From the NCBI RefSeq assembly GCF_963678975.1, contig NC_089274.1:33909790-33973789 (forward strand): a stretch of 64,000 bases of DNA, written 5' to 3'. This DNA is from Dysidea avara. Taxonomy: Eukaryota > Porifera > Demospongiae > Dictyoceratida > Dysideidae. Below the pieces are notes generated by a model. It was not told where the DNA came from. It did not search any database and was given only the letters and a program-made list of their open reading frames with translations. Within the stretch, counting starts at the first letter, position 1; each line of letters opens with the position of its first letter. Position numbers and translations under genes: made by a program. This document shows, one piece after another, positions 11,693-23,904 of the stretch.

Positions 11693-12067
11693 AATTTTAC
11701 ACTTGTGTAGGAAGCATGATTCCTACATGTGTAGAGCTTTGTTGAGAATTTTTTGCAGAATTCTGTAGGAAATATTCCCACACTGTTGAATTTTGTTAGA
11801 AAGATTCCTACACATGGCACAAAGTGTAAGACATCTCTTGCAGTGTCGGAATAATTCCCACAAGTGTAGGAATCATTTCTACAAGTGTAGGAATTTTTCT
11901 TACAAATGTAGGAATAATTCCTACACTTGTAGGAATTATTCCTACACAACATGTCATGTGTAGGAATCTTTCTTACAACATTCAACATTATGGGAATATT
12001 TCCTACAAAATTTCTTAATGTTGCCCTACACGTGTAGGAACCATGCTTCTTACACAAGAGTAAAATT
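11693..12067. mobile_element. 375-bp fold-back MITE interrupting the minisatellite
   Basis: Ends AATTTTACACTTGTG (11693) and the inverted AATTTTACTCTTGTG (ending 12067) extend into arms of about 120 bp that pair nearly throughout. The centre is filled with short palindromes around TGTAGGAATNATTCCTACA. Minisatellite lies on both sides, so the element (with a short flank) inserted into the array. The 140-codon minus frame across it reflects repeats of C(R/K)N(D/Y)SYTC only. Confidence 0.8.
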
Positions 12068-12139
12068 AGGTAGCTACATCACAGAAAATTTGCTGTGGTT
12101 TGACTTGCTACATCTTAAAGTTTTGGTCTCTTATTTAGT

Positions 12140-12345
12140 TTGGAACATGTTTTATCTCTCTACAGGGTAATTTGTTTGTAGCTGAACTCTCTTCGGTGTG
12201 ACTTGTAATGTTTTGAATCTCTACAGTGATATATTTGTAGCTTAACTCTCCACAGGGTGACTTGCTTCTTGCTGAACTGTCTATAAGATTAACTGTTTGC
12301 AGCTGAACTACTCCCTAAAGAATAACTTGTAATGTAATAGAATTC
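12140..12345. repeat. Right-hand remainder of the minisatellite
   Basis: TTATCTCTCTACAGGGTAATTTG and decaying units continue the 9.6-11.6 kb array after the MITE. Confidence 0.8.
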
Positions 12346-12359
12346 TATAATGGAGTAAA

Positions 12360-13195
12360 TAAATTAGCCGAATGCTCTATTAGGGTGACTGTTCTATTAG
12401 AGTATCTCGATCTCGCATTTGTTACACGGAGTTGGCTTTCGAATCATAACTCAGTGGTTTGTAATCTGATTCTTTTATACTACTGCAAGAACTTTCTATG
12501 TTAATTATTCCAGCTATACACTGATTTTCAGCTCATTGCTCTAAACGGTTTGCCTAGTAGGCGTGACATCTAATACTTTTTATTTATAAAAATCGATCGA
12601 GTAATTGTGACACAGGTTGGGTTTTGTGTCATATCTCCGTGATCTTTATCTCAATTCCTTTCAAACCACCAAAAGTCACTCCTACGATGGTTACTCCATC
12701 TACATAGCACTTTTCAACTTCCATGAAGCGGTTTGCCCTGTAGGCGTGACAACAAATCGATCTTGTTTTACGCGAATAATCGGTCATAACTCCTGAACTC
12801 TTCATCGGATTTGCACCAAATTTGATGCTAGGATTCGCTCCCTTTCTGTGTGCCAAATTTCAAGGCGATCGGAGTACGCGTTTGCATTTTATAGCAATTT
12901 CTGCATGTGTGCGAAAACATGAAGAAGAAAAAAAACCAAAGAAAAAAAATCGAAACTTTGGCAGCTTGTAACTCAGAAATGGCTGGAGCAAATTCCTTCA
13001 AATTTGGAATGTAGACTCCCCTGGCTGGCGGGAAACTCTGTAGCAACTTTGGATCCAATCGGATAAGGGATTACCAAGATATAAAGGTGTGAAAATGACA
13101 TTTTCTTTCTTCCTGTAAATATACCCACGGTGTGGTGTACCAGCTTCTTGGGCCACACGACACACTACCGTGTCTTGATTCTTCAAAATATTATG
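12360..13195. repeat. GC-richer dispersed repeat with internal ~190-bp subrepeats
   Basis: GTTTGCC(T/C)(A/T)GTAGGCGTGACA appears at about 12548 and 12729, so roughly 185-bp units are tandem. The right end holds GGTGTGGTGTACCAGCTTCT and CACACGACACACTACCGTG. Several overlapping short frames exist on the minus strand, none with a recognisable domain. Its composition differs from its AT-rich neighbours, as in a mobile element; class unknown. Confidence 0.5.
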
Positions 13196-13199
13196 TTAT

Positions 13200-14860
13200 A
13201 CGTCAATGGAGACAGGTAAAGTTGACATACGGCCAGATGTGGCATGGTTGACACAAGTATATTATGCACATGTGCAACAGCAAAAAGGAGGCAGATTATG
13301 GTTGTGAGATAAATTGCACTGTAAGTAAACTGCATAGAATACTTCTTTGAAGTGCAAGGCATCTTTGTAAGTAGTTATTTGGGATTCTGTTGTCTGGTTT
13401 TTACATGTTATGTGAACAAAAACAACATAGTCAACCTCCTTTAGTTAGATATATGGTTATTAAGTATGTAGTTCTGTGTATTGGATGGTTAGTGTGACAC
13501 AAATCGGCACTTCAGCTAGTGGTCGTATGGAGTATTTGTGAAAAACAAAGAGTGCTCACACATGCTACAAATAGACTTACCAGTTGCATCCTGTGAAGTT
13601 AAGGTCTTACCCCCAACCACTAAAAGACACACAATATAATATTTTTGAGAATACTGCACTCGATTGAAAAAATATTTACAGATACACGTACGTATATGTA
13701 CAATGCTGAGAAACTAGTTATCTATCACCTTGCAATACTAATGGTTATTTCACACAGGAGAAGAATTTTTTTTGCTAGAATATGGTTCTAATACCTATCT
13801 GGAATACATTGTTTAAAAAGCTAAATGGCTAGAGCTAGCTAAGGTACTATCAAAAGCATCAAACCTGAAATATTATATAGCATTCAAAAATTCATTACTT
13901 AATTCTTTTGCCAGTAGAGTCTGTAAACTCTTTTGCTGTAGATGCACGCTTACAATCAGAAGAGTTGTTAGCTGTGTATCAAACAGAATAGAAAGGGGAT
14001 AACGTATCAATTTACAAAATAATGTACAAAGTGGTGGCAGATACAAGGGGCTTCTAAAAATTTAACAATACAATCTAAAATGCATTATAGCTAAGGAATG
14101 ATGGGTCGGGACATGCTCCCTGAACTCTGAGATCAGATTTTAATTACAATCACAACACTTTAAACTGTGACATAAACTAGCTGTAGGGTATTTTACTAGG
14201 GACCTGTTAGAAGGCTAAAGCCTGTAAATACAGGGAGTCAGAAACATGTAACTAAAATGTGAAGAATGCAAAAAAAATCCTAGACTCAGTGGTGACTTGT
14301 TCCCCGAAACATGATGTGTTCTAGTATTTATCTTTAATGGAATGCAGTTATTTCATTGCTCCATTCAAATACCTTATTGTTTTAATGACTTGGGAAGTGA
14401 AAAGTAAAGTGCTGCTGAGAGGTTTAATAGCTATGAATAATGGATGTATAGTTTGGTGCAACTGTATTCAAATGTATGGTTGTTTGCTATTAAATTGCCA
14501 ACATAACTAGTCACTAAGCTAAACTTGAATAAGGTTCCACCAAAACTACAGAAACTCATCTAGATCCACCACTGATACACATTTCTGTACTATAAACTGA
14601 TCAACATGCTAAGTGCTTTGTGTCATTACATTCTGTAACTTACACATTATGTGCAGCTTGAACTCAGTTGGCTACAGTATCATAAAACAAATGATAATAT
14701 ACACATAAATAAAATGCCAAAGTAAGTCACCATTACTAGCAGGTACAAATAGTATTCTGCATGCAAAAATAGTGCACAAATGGCACAAAAATTTAATAAG
14801 AGTGAGACATTTACCGACAAATGTGATTGCTTCACTAAAGAGTAAGTTAAGGAACCACAC
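13200..14860. other. Intergenic, nothing recognisable
   Basis: AT-rich unique-looking sequence. No exon chain, RNA gene or clear inverted repeat was seen. Confidence 0.5.
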
Positions 14861-14865
14861 TTATG

Positions 14866-17800
14866 TTAAATTTCATTATAATTATTCTGATGGAAACTAA
14901 CCGTTTTGTCCAGTTGTAGTGTGCTCTTGAGTACTTCATGTCTCTCAATACTCTTGCCAAACATCTGGAACACACCATTGTAATAATACAACACATGTAT
15001 GATATATATTTCGTGCACTGAAACAAGCAATCAAAACAAGACAACATCAATATACACTAATGTTACATGCATGCATACACATATGTTACGTATATTTAAC
15101 ACTACAAGATACCCTCATATTTGAAGCACTAAAGTGTCTACTGTACCTGGATTATATAAGGCTCCAGTTCTTTCTGGTATCCCTGGTTAACAGGATTGAG
15201 CATGACACCAAGAGCTACCTTGTATACTTGATCAAGCTATATAGATAACAAACAATAATGGATGTTTGATCTCAATCCAAGAAGCTAAAGCATAACAGCT
15301 ATTGTAAATTGTTTACTCATTAGCTCATGACTCGTTGCTTTGAGTTAGTAGGATTTGTGCTACAGGTTATAAAATATTACCTAGATCAGTATCAGGAGAG
15401 CATGGGACTGAGATGCATACTTTTAAAATAGAACAGACACTATTTTAATAGTTTCTGTAGTAAAAAATGATAATATAATTCTACTGTACAATTTATACAA
15501 ATCTGTCTACACTAAATCATAAACACAAGTGAATAAGTATATTTTAAAACCCTTCATTTACTAAAGCACAGGAAAAGTAAAGGGGCTCTGTCTATACTTT
15601 TCAGATGAGAGGTCCCCATATTTCTGCTCCTACATAAAGATATATAAAAGGTTGGCTCAGAGAGTTTATAAAGGGAAATTAATAACATCGTAAAATGGGG
15701 GAGCAAGACAATGGAAGGTCAAAGATCAACATATTTATGAACTTTCAAGACTCACACATGGCCTGGAAAAGACAATGCTGCATATTCACAAAGCATTTTG
15801 TGCTCATTCCATACCACCAGAGCCATGTAAAACATTACTACAAGTCACCATACAGAAGCTTGAGCACACACTTAAAAAGTGAGAGCAAGAATGGATAAAA
15901 CAGACTTTATAGATAAGTATGTATTGTAGCTAAACAATTGTTCTTATCTCAATCATGAGGTATATAGGTTTATGTTCAGCCAGTTACACATGTAAATCCC
16001 ATGCTAATGCACTTTATCTTCATCTCACTTCATTTACGGTTGGTCGCTTCCCATCACCACCAAACGGGTACAATGAGTCAGTGATCTTTGTCACAGGTTG
16101 AGCTTCCCTCCACACATCAGTGGATGGGTTAAGTGGTAACATTGTGTCCAACTGTCCAAGTTGTTTTTTACTGCAGACACCAACCATGTTCTGTAACAGA
16201 AACTTCCATCATATGTCAATACAATACATACATAGTGTACATGTAATGATACATACTGCTATTAATTGTGACCAGAATCCCACATGTTAGCGCAAGCCTA
16301 ATTTTACAGTATAATGCAATAAATGCAATAGGTGAAATATTTACAAAATCAAAAAACATCTGTAAATTTTTTGAGCGCTTGTTTCACAATGAAGGAAGGC
16401 GATAACAGCATAAAACACGGTAGCATCGTGATCCCCAGGGGTTTGAAAATCTTTGTTTCATTGTCAGTACTCACAAGGAGATGGAAGATATGTGTGTTAG
16501 TCTGCCTCACGTTGGACGAGCGCTTCACTGTAGTTTTTTTTTAACGTTTTTACCTTCGCCCTAATCGTAGGAAGGGCCTGGAAGACAAAACCTATTTAGC
16601 AACGGATTCACCTGTTCATGTAGAACCCAATGGTGTAAGGTGTATCTCAGTTTTTAGGGCTGTAACTTTGAAAGTTCTGGCTTCTATAGCTGAAACTTCA
16701 GTTGACCATTCCTTTGGCTGTCTAGATAAAGAAAAGTAATAAAATGGAATTGGAAAATGTGGTAACATATGGGATTCTTGCAGATCCAGTCACAGTTGGT
16801 TTCTGCATTAGGCCTGCGTCAAATATGCCAGCATAATAAAAAGCATAATAGGCTAGTTTAGTACTATGCCAGCATAATGCTAGGTGGATATTTCAAACTA
16901 TGGGGCTTAATTCCATAAAAATTCCCTAATAGAGCGAAACTGCAAGACTCAAATACATTGTGCACAGCTCCTTAGTTTAACCCTTAAACGCGCAAAGGCC
17001 ATTATAGTGGCCCTCACGCATGGCAGTAAACAAAGCGCTGTAACTTCCGAACCATTGTCCCTATGGCTACGCAACTCCCATCATTTAATTCGTGATGTAA
17101 TAGCGAATGAAATGATATGTAGGGTTTTACCCTACACTGAAACACAGGGCCAAAACTCGCCATGAAACTAACTTTTTACGAAATGAACACATAAAACTGT
17201 TTACATACCTTTGGAAAAGACTCGTACCTCCTTCCCAGTTCATTCTATTGTTCTGCAATAAACGCCGATCGATTCGCCATTCAATTATGCCTCAGGCCAT
17301 ATATGGGTCACGTGACTCAGCCAATTACAAATATGGCTGCCACCGGAAGGAATACGAAATCGCGAAAAGTCAAGACGCTGTTCTTCATCGCTTCATAACA
17401 AGTGAGCACCTGTTGTTACAGTGGTTATTTAAACTTCCCCTGATAGCCTATTGAATAAACTTTCTATTTATATAAGGTGTTAGGCTAATTCAGTTTAGCA
17501 AACTCTCACCACCTTCAATATAAAACCAATTTTGCATTTCTCAAAACCTGCGTGCGCGTTTAAGGGTTAATAGAACAGTCAGTTTGCAGTGAAATGCTCT
17601 AATAGAGCATTCACTGATTGAAATGTTCCAAGATAATTTTGCTAACCTAGGACCATAATGCAAGCATAATGGGAACACTGAAGAGAGCATAATAGGTGAA
17701 ATTTTTAGGAAATTCCTGAAAACATTTTGGGCAAAATTTATCAGGCCTATTCTGCATTATAATTTGCAAGAGCAAAAGGTAATTGTACAGATTCAGGCTA

Positions 17801-19847
17801 TACATAGATTAACCAAAGAGTAATACAAGCAAACTTTATCCATAGATACTCTTGCATGCAAACATGGGTGTGGCTCAACTTCTAGTATTTTTATGCTGTA
17901 ATAATGTTTTGCTGTAATAGAGTGGTCATGCAACATTCAATACTATTCCCATGTTGTTCTCCACTTCTTTTTCTTTACCAGCAATGATCCATTCCTGAGG
18001 ACTTACACTTCTTATTGTCACTGTCAAGCAAGATGCTATAATCAATGCACATGATCCAATGCACAATCTGGGGATATTTTATGACAAAACATGACCTAGA
18101 TGACCCAACCCGGTTTCAACCCTACTTTAGCTTTTCCTGTACATTATATTGACATGTGATGTAGCCTGCTGTATACTAACATAGTACACTATTTGCATGT
18201 ACAGTGTGAACATACTCTTGTATGAGTTTATAAGTACCTTTCCTTCACCATAAATTTTATCCAGAGCATCACGAGCACTTGTCCTGATCTTCTGATCTTC
18301 TTGTTCTTCAGTATCCATAATGTCTGCAACATTTCTAATAGAACAGACAACAGTTTGAAATGAAATAATAATGGTAACGGATCAGGAGAACCTAGTCACC
18401 ATATCGCTTTTTAAAATATGTGGCATTTTATTTCTTTTCCAGCAAGAGGCCAACAGTTAACCAAGAACACCTAAACCTACCAATATCTACCTATTAACTT
18501 TGATAATACAGATCGAGCCAGTGTGACAATTCAATAACCTTTAATATCCTTTTGAAGTTATATAAACAATGATGTTATAGGTGTGGGAAGTACACATCCT
18601 TTGATGTCATATTGATGTGATGTAAGGCCACAATAATTACATGTCTCATGACCTTAGTAGCACTACAATAAACTCATAGCTGCACATATTTCATCCCTGT
18701 TGGCAAATACTGAGCATATAATCTGTAATTGATTTATACCAGTTAGCAAGTTTTAATGTTTTTTTGAAGAGTTGAAATTATAATTTGTGTGAGAAAGCCA
18801 GGAACCACTGTTTGCAAATATTTGTGCACAGTTGCATTTACAGAAATTTATCTGTCTACTTTCTGATTCCACCTCATCATTGAAACAGTACAAGTTCAAT
18901 TAAAACAGTACAATATCCTACCTACCCATGGGGAAACCCACCACCAGTCAGTCTGCTGGCAATATACAATATGATCCAGTACACTGCTTAATCACAAAGG
19001 TTAGTTTCAGTATGAGCTAATATACAATTTATCCCTGTATCAACAATGGCACGGTCAACCGAGCATTCCAGACACGATGCTGGCCACATATCAGTGACGT
19101 CTGTCAAAATGAATCTGCCAAACAATTACACCCACCTACATACCCGCAGAATGTAGTATGTCAACCAGTCTAATGACCACATGATCCAACTAGCCGTCAT
19201 ATCCGCTATGACCACAAAGGTCAGCCGAACTGAGCATTCTACGTAAATAGTTTATGGCGAAACCTTTATATAATGCCCATTGCTGTCAACAAATTAACTG
19301 GTTTCAACCCTATTTTACACAGAATGTGGTGGAGCCTCTCTACTGCATCATACAATTTAATGATCTAGCCTGATAACAATCTTGCTGGATCTGATCCAAT
19401 TTACACATTCAGCTATAACACTGCTATATACGTAGCAGTTACTTAGCTCTGCAACGCTAGCTCTTCAACTTGCGTAGCTATTGTGAACTCTCGAAATGTG
19501 CTAGCTATCAATGCAGCTACTACGGGGCGTTACTGAAGTGTGAAAGACCTCGCGTGTACTCTGAGTTACAGCATGTTTCACTGAGTTACTCACTCATTAG
19601 CCTCCAGTGCTTCTTGTACTTTCTTCGTACTGGTGGCGGCCCCCACCAGATTACAACACTGGTCGTAAATATCACCGCCAAATTCGCCAACTGCACCAGC
19701 TGAAGTGGTCAAAAAACTCGTCACCAATGATCCGCCTTTCCCCACAACATTTCCAGTAGCATAAATAGCGTCAGAGACACCAGCGAGGCTCTTTTCAGCT
19801 AGCTCCTCTGCCTTCTTTTTTGCAGCAGACAAGAATTCCATCGCCAC
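14866..19847 (-). CDS. Uncharacterised 233-aa protein, five exons
   Basis: Exons on the minus strand are 19594-19847, 18238-18334, 16029-16190, 15147-15236 and 14866-14964. All borders are GT/AG and all phases agree, ending in TAA. The start is the first of two near ATGs (MAMEF). The N-terminus (SAAKKKAEELAEKSLAGVSD) is an amphipathic Ala/Lys/Glu helix followed by a Gly/Ala/Val/Ser-rich stretch (residues ~25-60), which could insert at a membrane or lipid surface (inference). Then come an acidic/basic helical exon (MDTEEQEDQKIRTSARDALD), a Pro/Gly-containing exon (LYPFGGDGKRPT) and two short helical C-terminal exons (LDQVYKVALG; MFGKSIERHEVL). There is no signal peptide or Cys pattern. I do not recognise the family. 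Introns carry a piggyBac-like MITE (16982-17566) and other repeats. Confidence 0.7.
16982..17566. mobile_element. piggyBac-like MITE (TTAA-flanked, CCCTTAAACGCGCA ends)
   Basis: TIRs CCCTTAAACGCGCA (left) and inverted TGCGCGTTTAAGGG (right) are bounded by TTAA at 16978-16981 and 17567-17570, the hallmark of piggyBac insertion. It is 585 bp with no transposase. It lies in intron 3 of the 233-aa gene... specifically between exons 2 and 3. Confidence 0.82.
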
Positions 19848-20014
19848 TTTTCAAGAATTAAGGCGTGGCTTAGAGAACAAACAACAGATCAAAAATGACA
19901 AACATGCCGTACAAAAAATGTGTGGTATTCCATTACCGGATGCAATTTTTTTGCTAGTTTTGAGAAATATGTTTGGCCGGTCTGTTCCTTTATGGATCCA
20001 TATATAGTCTGGTA

Positions 20015-20560
20015 CAGTGAAATCTCATTAAAAGGGCTACCTATATGGGACCCATGATAAGTGGCCCTATTACTGAGGTGGCCCTATTACCGGAAAACCT
20101 CATTAGTGGCCTTATTTATTGAGGTTTTCAACCAACCAGCAACTGCCTAGTTGCTGTAACATTGATCTAAACACATTTATCACAGAGAAAGGTAGAACAC
20201 ACAATGTAGCTACAAACAAAAAAAACATTAGCTACTTGAGACATACGTAGCTAATGGTCAGAAATGCATAAAGTATACCACCAGAATAATGGTACAGCTT
20301 TCAGTAGTTAAAATATGCATGAGCAACAACTTTTGCAGTGATACCTTGAATACCTGCTCAGCTCAGTGGCCTCTTTACTAAAGGAACATTGTATTAGTTT
20401 TACTAGTTTGGTTCTGTAGTAGCTATGTGGCCACTGCATGGCCTCAATAATGAGGTGCAGTGGCTCTGTTAATGAAAATTAAATATATGTAATGTAATAT
20501 ACATTTGGACTTGCTGGACTGGCCACTACAATGAGGTGACCACTAAGTGAGGTTTCACTG
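20015..20560. mobile_element. pogo/Tigger-like MITE
   Basis: CAGTGAAATCTCATTAA at 20015 faces inverted CAGTGAAACCTCACTTA ending at 20560, with TA on both sides (20013-20014, 20561-20562). The inner sequence repeats GTGGCCCTATTA/GTGGCCTC motifs. It is 546 bp and non-coding, about 170 bp upstream of the 233-aa gene's start. Confidence 0.78.
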
Positions 20561-20776
20561 TAGTATTGAATTTTCCACAATGAATTACCTGGTGGATATA
20601 TATATATAGATGGCATTGAGGAGGCTTTATTGAATAAGAACTTGAATTATGTATCCTGCCATATTGAAAAACTCTAATTAATTGACCAACTGTCTTGACT
20701 AAGAACATAGATATAAAAATTAATATTTATAAGTTTGTGTGGCTGTGGGCACATGTTACCTGCAGGCCTTGCTTCC

Positions 20777-21002
20777 TTTTTTATTTTATTCATTTATTAA
20801 GGCTTTATAGCACAAGTGCTGAAGGTCTGTAGGACACCTGGTCCTACAGCCTGTTTAAAGTTGTTACACAAAGTGTGTTTGAAAAGGTGGAGAAAGGAGA
20901 AAAATCCAGGACTGGACCCGGGCAGCCTTGAACCTGCAGCTATCCGATTAACGCTTGAATGCTTACAGGAGCCTGCCAGGTAGTCAGGATGTTTTCTCCT
21001 TG
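20777..21002 (-). repeat. SINE (tRNA-like head, TTAATAAATAAAAT tail)
   Basis: Read on the minus strand: a head with GCAGGTTCAAGGCTGCCC, a B-box-like element (GGTTCAAGGCT), then a body ending CTGTAGGACCAGGTGTCCTA, CTTCAGCACTTGTGCT and AAGCCTTAATAAATGAAT. The tail portion recurs at 56183-56300 and, more diverged, near 24720-24780, so this is a family. Confidence 0.6.
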
Positions 21003-23509
21003 TCAATCTTACATTATACATTAGCTAAAACCACTGAAAACAAAACAATTTGTGGTAATTTGATTTTTAGTTCTTGAGTAGTTAAACTGTTAGTTACCAC
21101 TCCAAACTGTCACGTGCACAATATTCAAATGCATGAAAAAGCAAAAAACAGCCTTTGGCTGATGCTACACGGTCGCGCCTACCTGGTGAACCAGCACTGT
21201 GACACCTGTGCACTACTCATGTGCTACAAGTCAGTGCAGGCAATTCCAGGATTCAGTGAGTAAAAAACCTATTTTTTTACAACTAGCTCTAACCTGAGAC
21301 CTGAAGGGGTACAAATAGTGCTTGAAGTAAGCACTTTTGGTACATATTGCCGTGTGTGTGGCGTGTGCATGTGTATATACACACGTCATGAAGTGTGAAG
21401 GATAACCTAATACAGTGTATGTATCACCATATGCATCACTATACTGAACGACTATTAATTGTACCTTGAAATTTACATACACTTTGTAGATGCAATTCAA
21501 ATACGTTTATACATGCTAATTAGAGTCCAAAAAATTTTAAACCATTGCAATAAAGTGCACAACTCTTTAAAATTATGTTTAAAGCTCTTTGATTTCTTTG
21601 TGGCTTCTGGTCTTGCAGCTCATCTCCTCCTGTGTTACTAAATAACATACACATACATTATTCTACACAGTGAACAATTTCTCACATTTCTCCTTCAAAA
21701 CAGTCAACATTTCTGCCACTTTCTCATCACTTTTGTAGTCTTGGTCAACCCACACACTAATGGGAGCTTTGCACTTCACTGCCGACTGTAGTATCAGACG
21801 AGCTCCCTCCACAGTAATGGCATTGCCAAACAAGTCAACTCTGATTTTTCTCTGTATTGGTGGTAAGCTGGCAGCAAACTGTCTTGCTCCAACAAGAGTT
21901 ATGCCACAATTCTTCAGGTCAAGCATTGTAAGCTTGCAATTACCAAGTACATTTGCAATGGCAGCAATGCCATCATCACCAATGAGTCTATTCTGACTGA
22001 ATCCCAATGTTTTCAGTGTTTGGTTACCATTCAGTGCTTTACTGATACTGACACAGCCTAAAAAACACATAGTGGATTATAGGTGTGCTTAGAGTACTTT
22101 AGCAAGGGCACTTAAATGTGCTTAAATTTCCATAAAGTGTGGGGGTGCTGCTCTGTGACTTAAAATCAGATTTAATAGATCATGTCTGACAATCTGATGG
22201 AATGAAGAAAGCCAAAAGAGTTCAGAGTACATGAATGCTCTAAACAGAATAAATTATAGTGGTATATTACTCATGGTAGAGGTCTCTGTAACACATATGC
22301 ACTACTTAGTACATACATGTATGGTACCTTTCACAGAAAATCCACAGTTCCATGCCCACAAGGTAGTCAAAGTTTTGTTAAGCTTGATTGCCTCTGATAT
22401 TATGGACACGCCATCATCACCAATGGATAGAAAGCTTCTGCAAAGTGGAGTTTACCATCAGTGCCTTCCTGATGTGTTCAGCACCTATAGCAAGATAAAG
22501 TTACATATACAGAATCAAACATAGTGTTCCAGGTTTAGCACATAGTGCAAAAGAGTAAAACAAGTGCTCTGTGCAACAGTATGAAAGAAGAAAAATGCAT
22601 GTAGCCCTACATTAAGTGCAATAAGAATATCCTACCTTTAACTGTTACTCCACACTCCCCAACCCAGAGTTCTGTCAATGTTTGGTTACACAGTAGTGCA
22701 TCTGCTATTACTGATATTCCATCATCACCAACATTATTTTGTGACAGGTCAAGTGTCTTCAGCACACAATTAACTTTTAGAAATTCTCCAATGAAACAGG
22801 CTCCTACAAGAAGTACAATGTTTACCTCATGCATGTTAAGTTAATGTTGTGCTACTTCTAAAAACTAGGCACCCTAAAGCCTCAACAGTGTATATATCTG
22901 TGTACATATGCTATGTTATTATTTATAGGTAGGTTTTTATTTTATAATGCATTCAGAATTATCAAATTAACAAGTTATTGCAATTTCATATTTTGTGCAA
23001 TTAGTAAATAATTCGCAATTCTCTAATTACGTTGCTTTGTACTGATAAGGAGGCATTATTTGCACAAACTGCTTTAAACAACATATTGCACATAGAAGTA
23101 TCTTCTCACCTGTTTTATAGCTTGTCTTTAATGTTTTCCTCCATAAATTCTCTCAACAAGCTATCCAATATTTTCATTTGCATAAGGATGGACACACACC
23201 CCTTTCAACTCAAAGGGATAAACTATTCCTGGTAGTGTACGAGATTTGCACCATTGTTTTCAGTTGTTAAACGTCTGTAAAACCCAAAGGGAAGGTAGCT
23301 AGTTCACAAAGTCACACCCATACTTCAGACTGCCAAAAAAGAAACCACCTAGGAGTCAAAGTTCACCTGTGCAAAAGTTTAATACAGACTTCAGTTTGCT
23401 TTTTGCAAGCTGCTTTTACCATTTAACAGCTTTGTTCCCGCAGGTGTGTAGCTACAGACAAGCATATACTGTAGGCATACACACACTTTTTGGAAAACAG
23501 TTTCAGTAA

Positions 23510-23560
23510 ACCAGGTGCATGCCCACAGCTGACTGTGGGCATCCGCCTGGTTTAAAAAAT
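23510..23560. repeat. Small hairpin, AAACCAGGTGCATGCCCACA
   Basis: AAACCAGG(T)GCATGCCCACAG pairs with CTGTGGGCATCCGCCTGGTTT. A related hairpin in opposite orientation lies at 25128-25180. The two bracket LRR exon 24248-24385; they could be ends of one 1.7-kb element or two tiny MITEs. Confidence 0.45.
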
Positions 23561-23673
23561 GAACACTATCTAGATCATTGGTATTTCACATAAATGAATG
23601 CCAGTTTCATTCATTGGTGATCAAGCTTCACAAGCATTTAGCCACAATAAGTATATGGCTTGAATCTCATATA

Positions 23674-23904
23674 CGGTACCACTCAAATGTAACGTTGTAC
23701 TCGCTCACACTGCTTGATTGCGAGTGATTAAAAGCTCACTAATTAAAGGGCGTGGCACCCATTTCCTTCGCGAGTATTCATCCTGTTTTGTATGGGATGA
23801 ATACTCGAGAAGGAAAAAGGTGCCACACTCTTTAATTAGCAAGTTTTTTAATCACTTGTAATCGAGCGGCTCGAGCGAGTGCGACTTATGTTTGAGCAGT
23901 ATCG
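23674..23904. repeat. Fold-back MITE family A, copy 1
   Basis: Arms CGGTACCACTCAAATG...GAGTATTCATCC and GGATGAATACTCGAGAAGG...GAGCAGTATCG pair over about 100 bp with a short loop (TGTTTTGTAT). Related copy at 33603-33804. Lies in an intron of the NLR pseudogene. Confidence 0.65.

Noticed and set aside
12629..13186. Overlapping minus-strand frames of 61-76 codons in the GC-richer repeat
   Set aside because: Several frames overlap with no recognisable domain; best explained by repeat composition.
17944..18067. Possible extra exon of the 233-aa gene (minus; LCIGSCALIIASCLTVTIRS)
   Set aside because: It has good AG and GT borders and a membrane-like peptide, but its phase does not fit between exons 2 and 3, which already join in phase.
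22231..22524. Plus-strand 97-codon frame over an LRR exon
   Set aside because: It is the antisense shadow of the minus-strand LRR exon 22328-22484.
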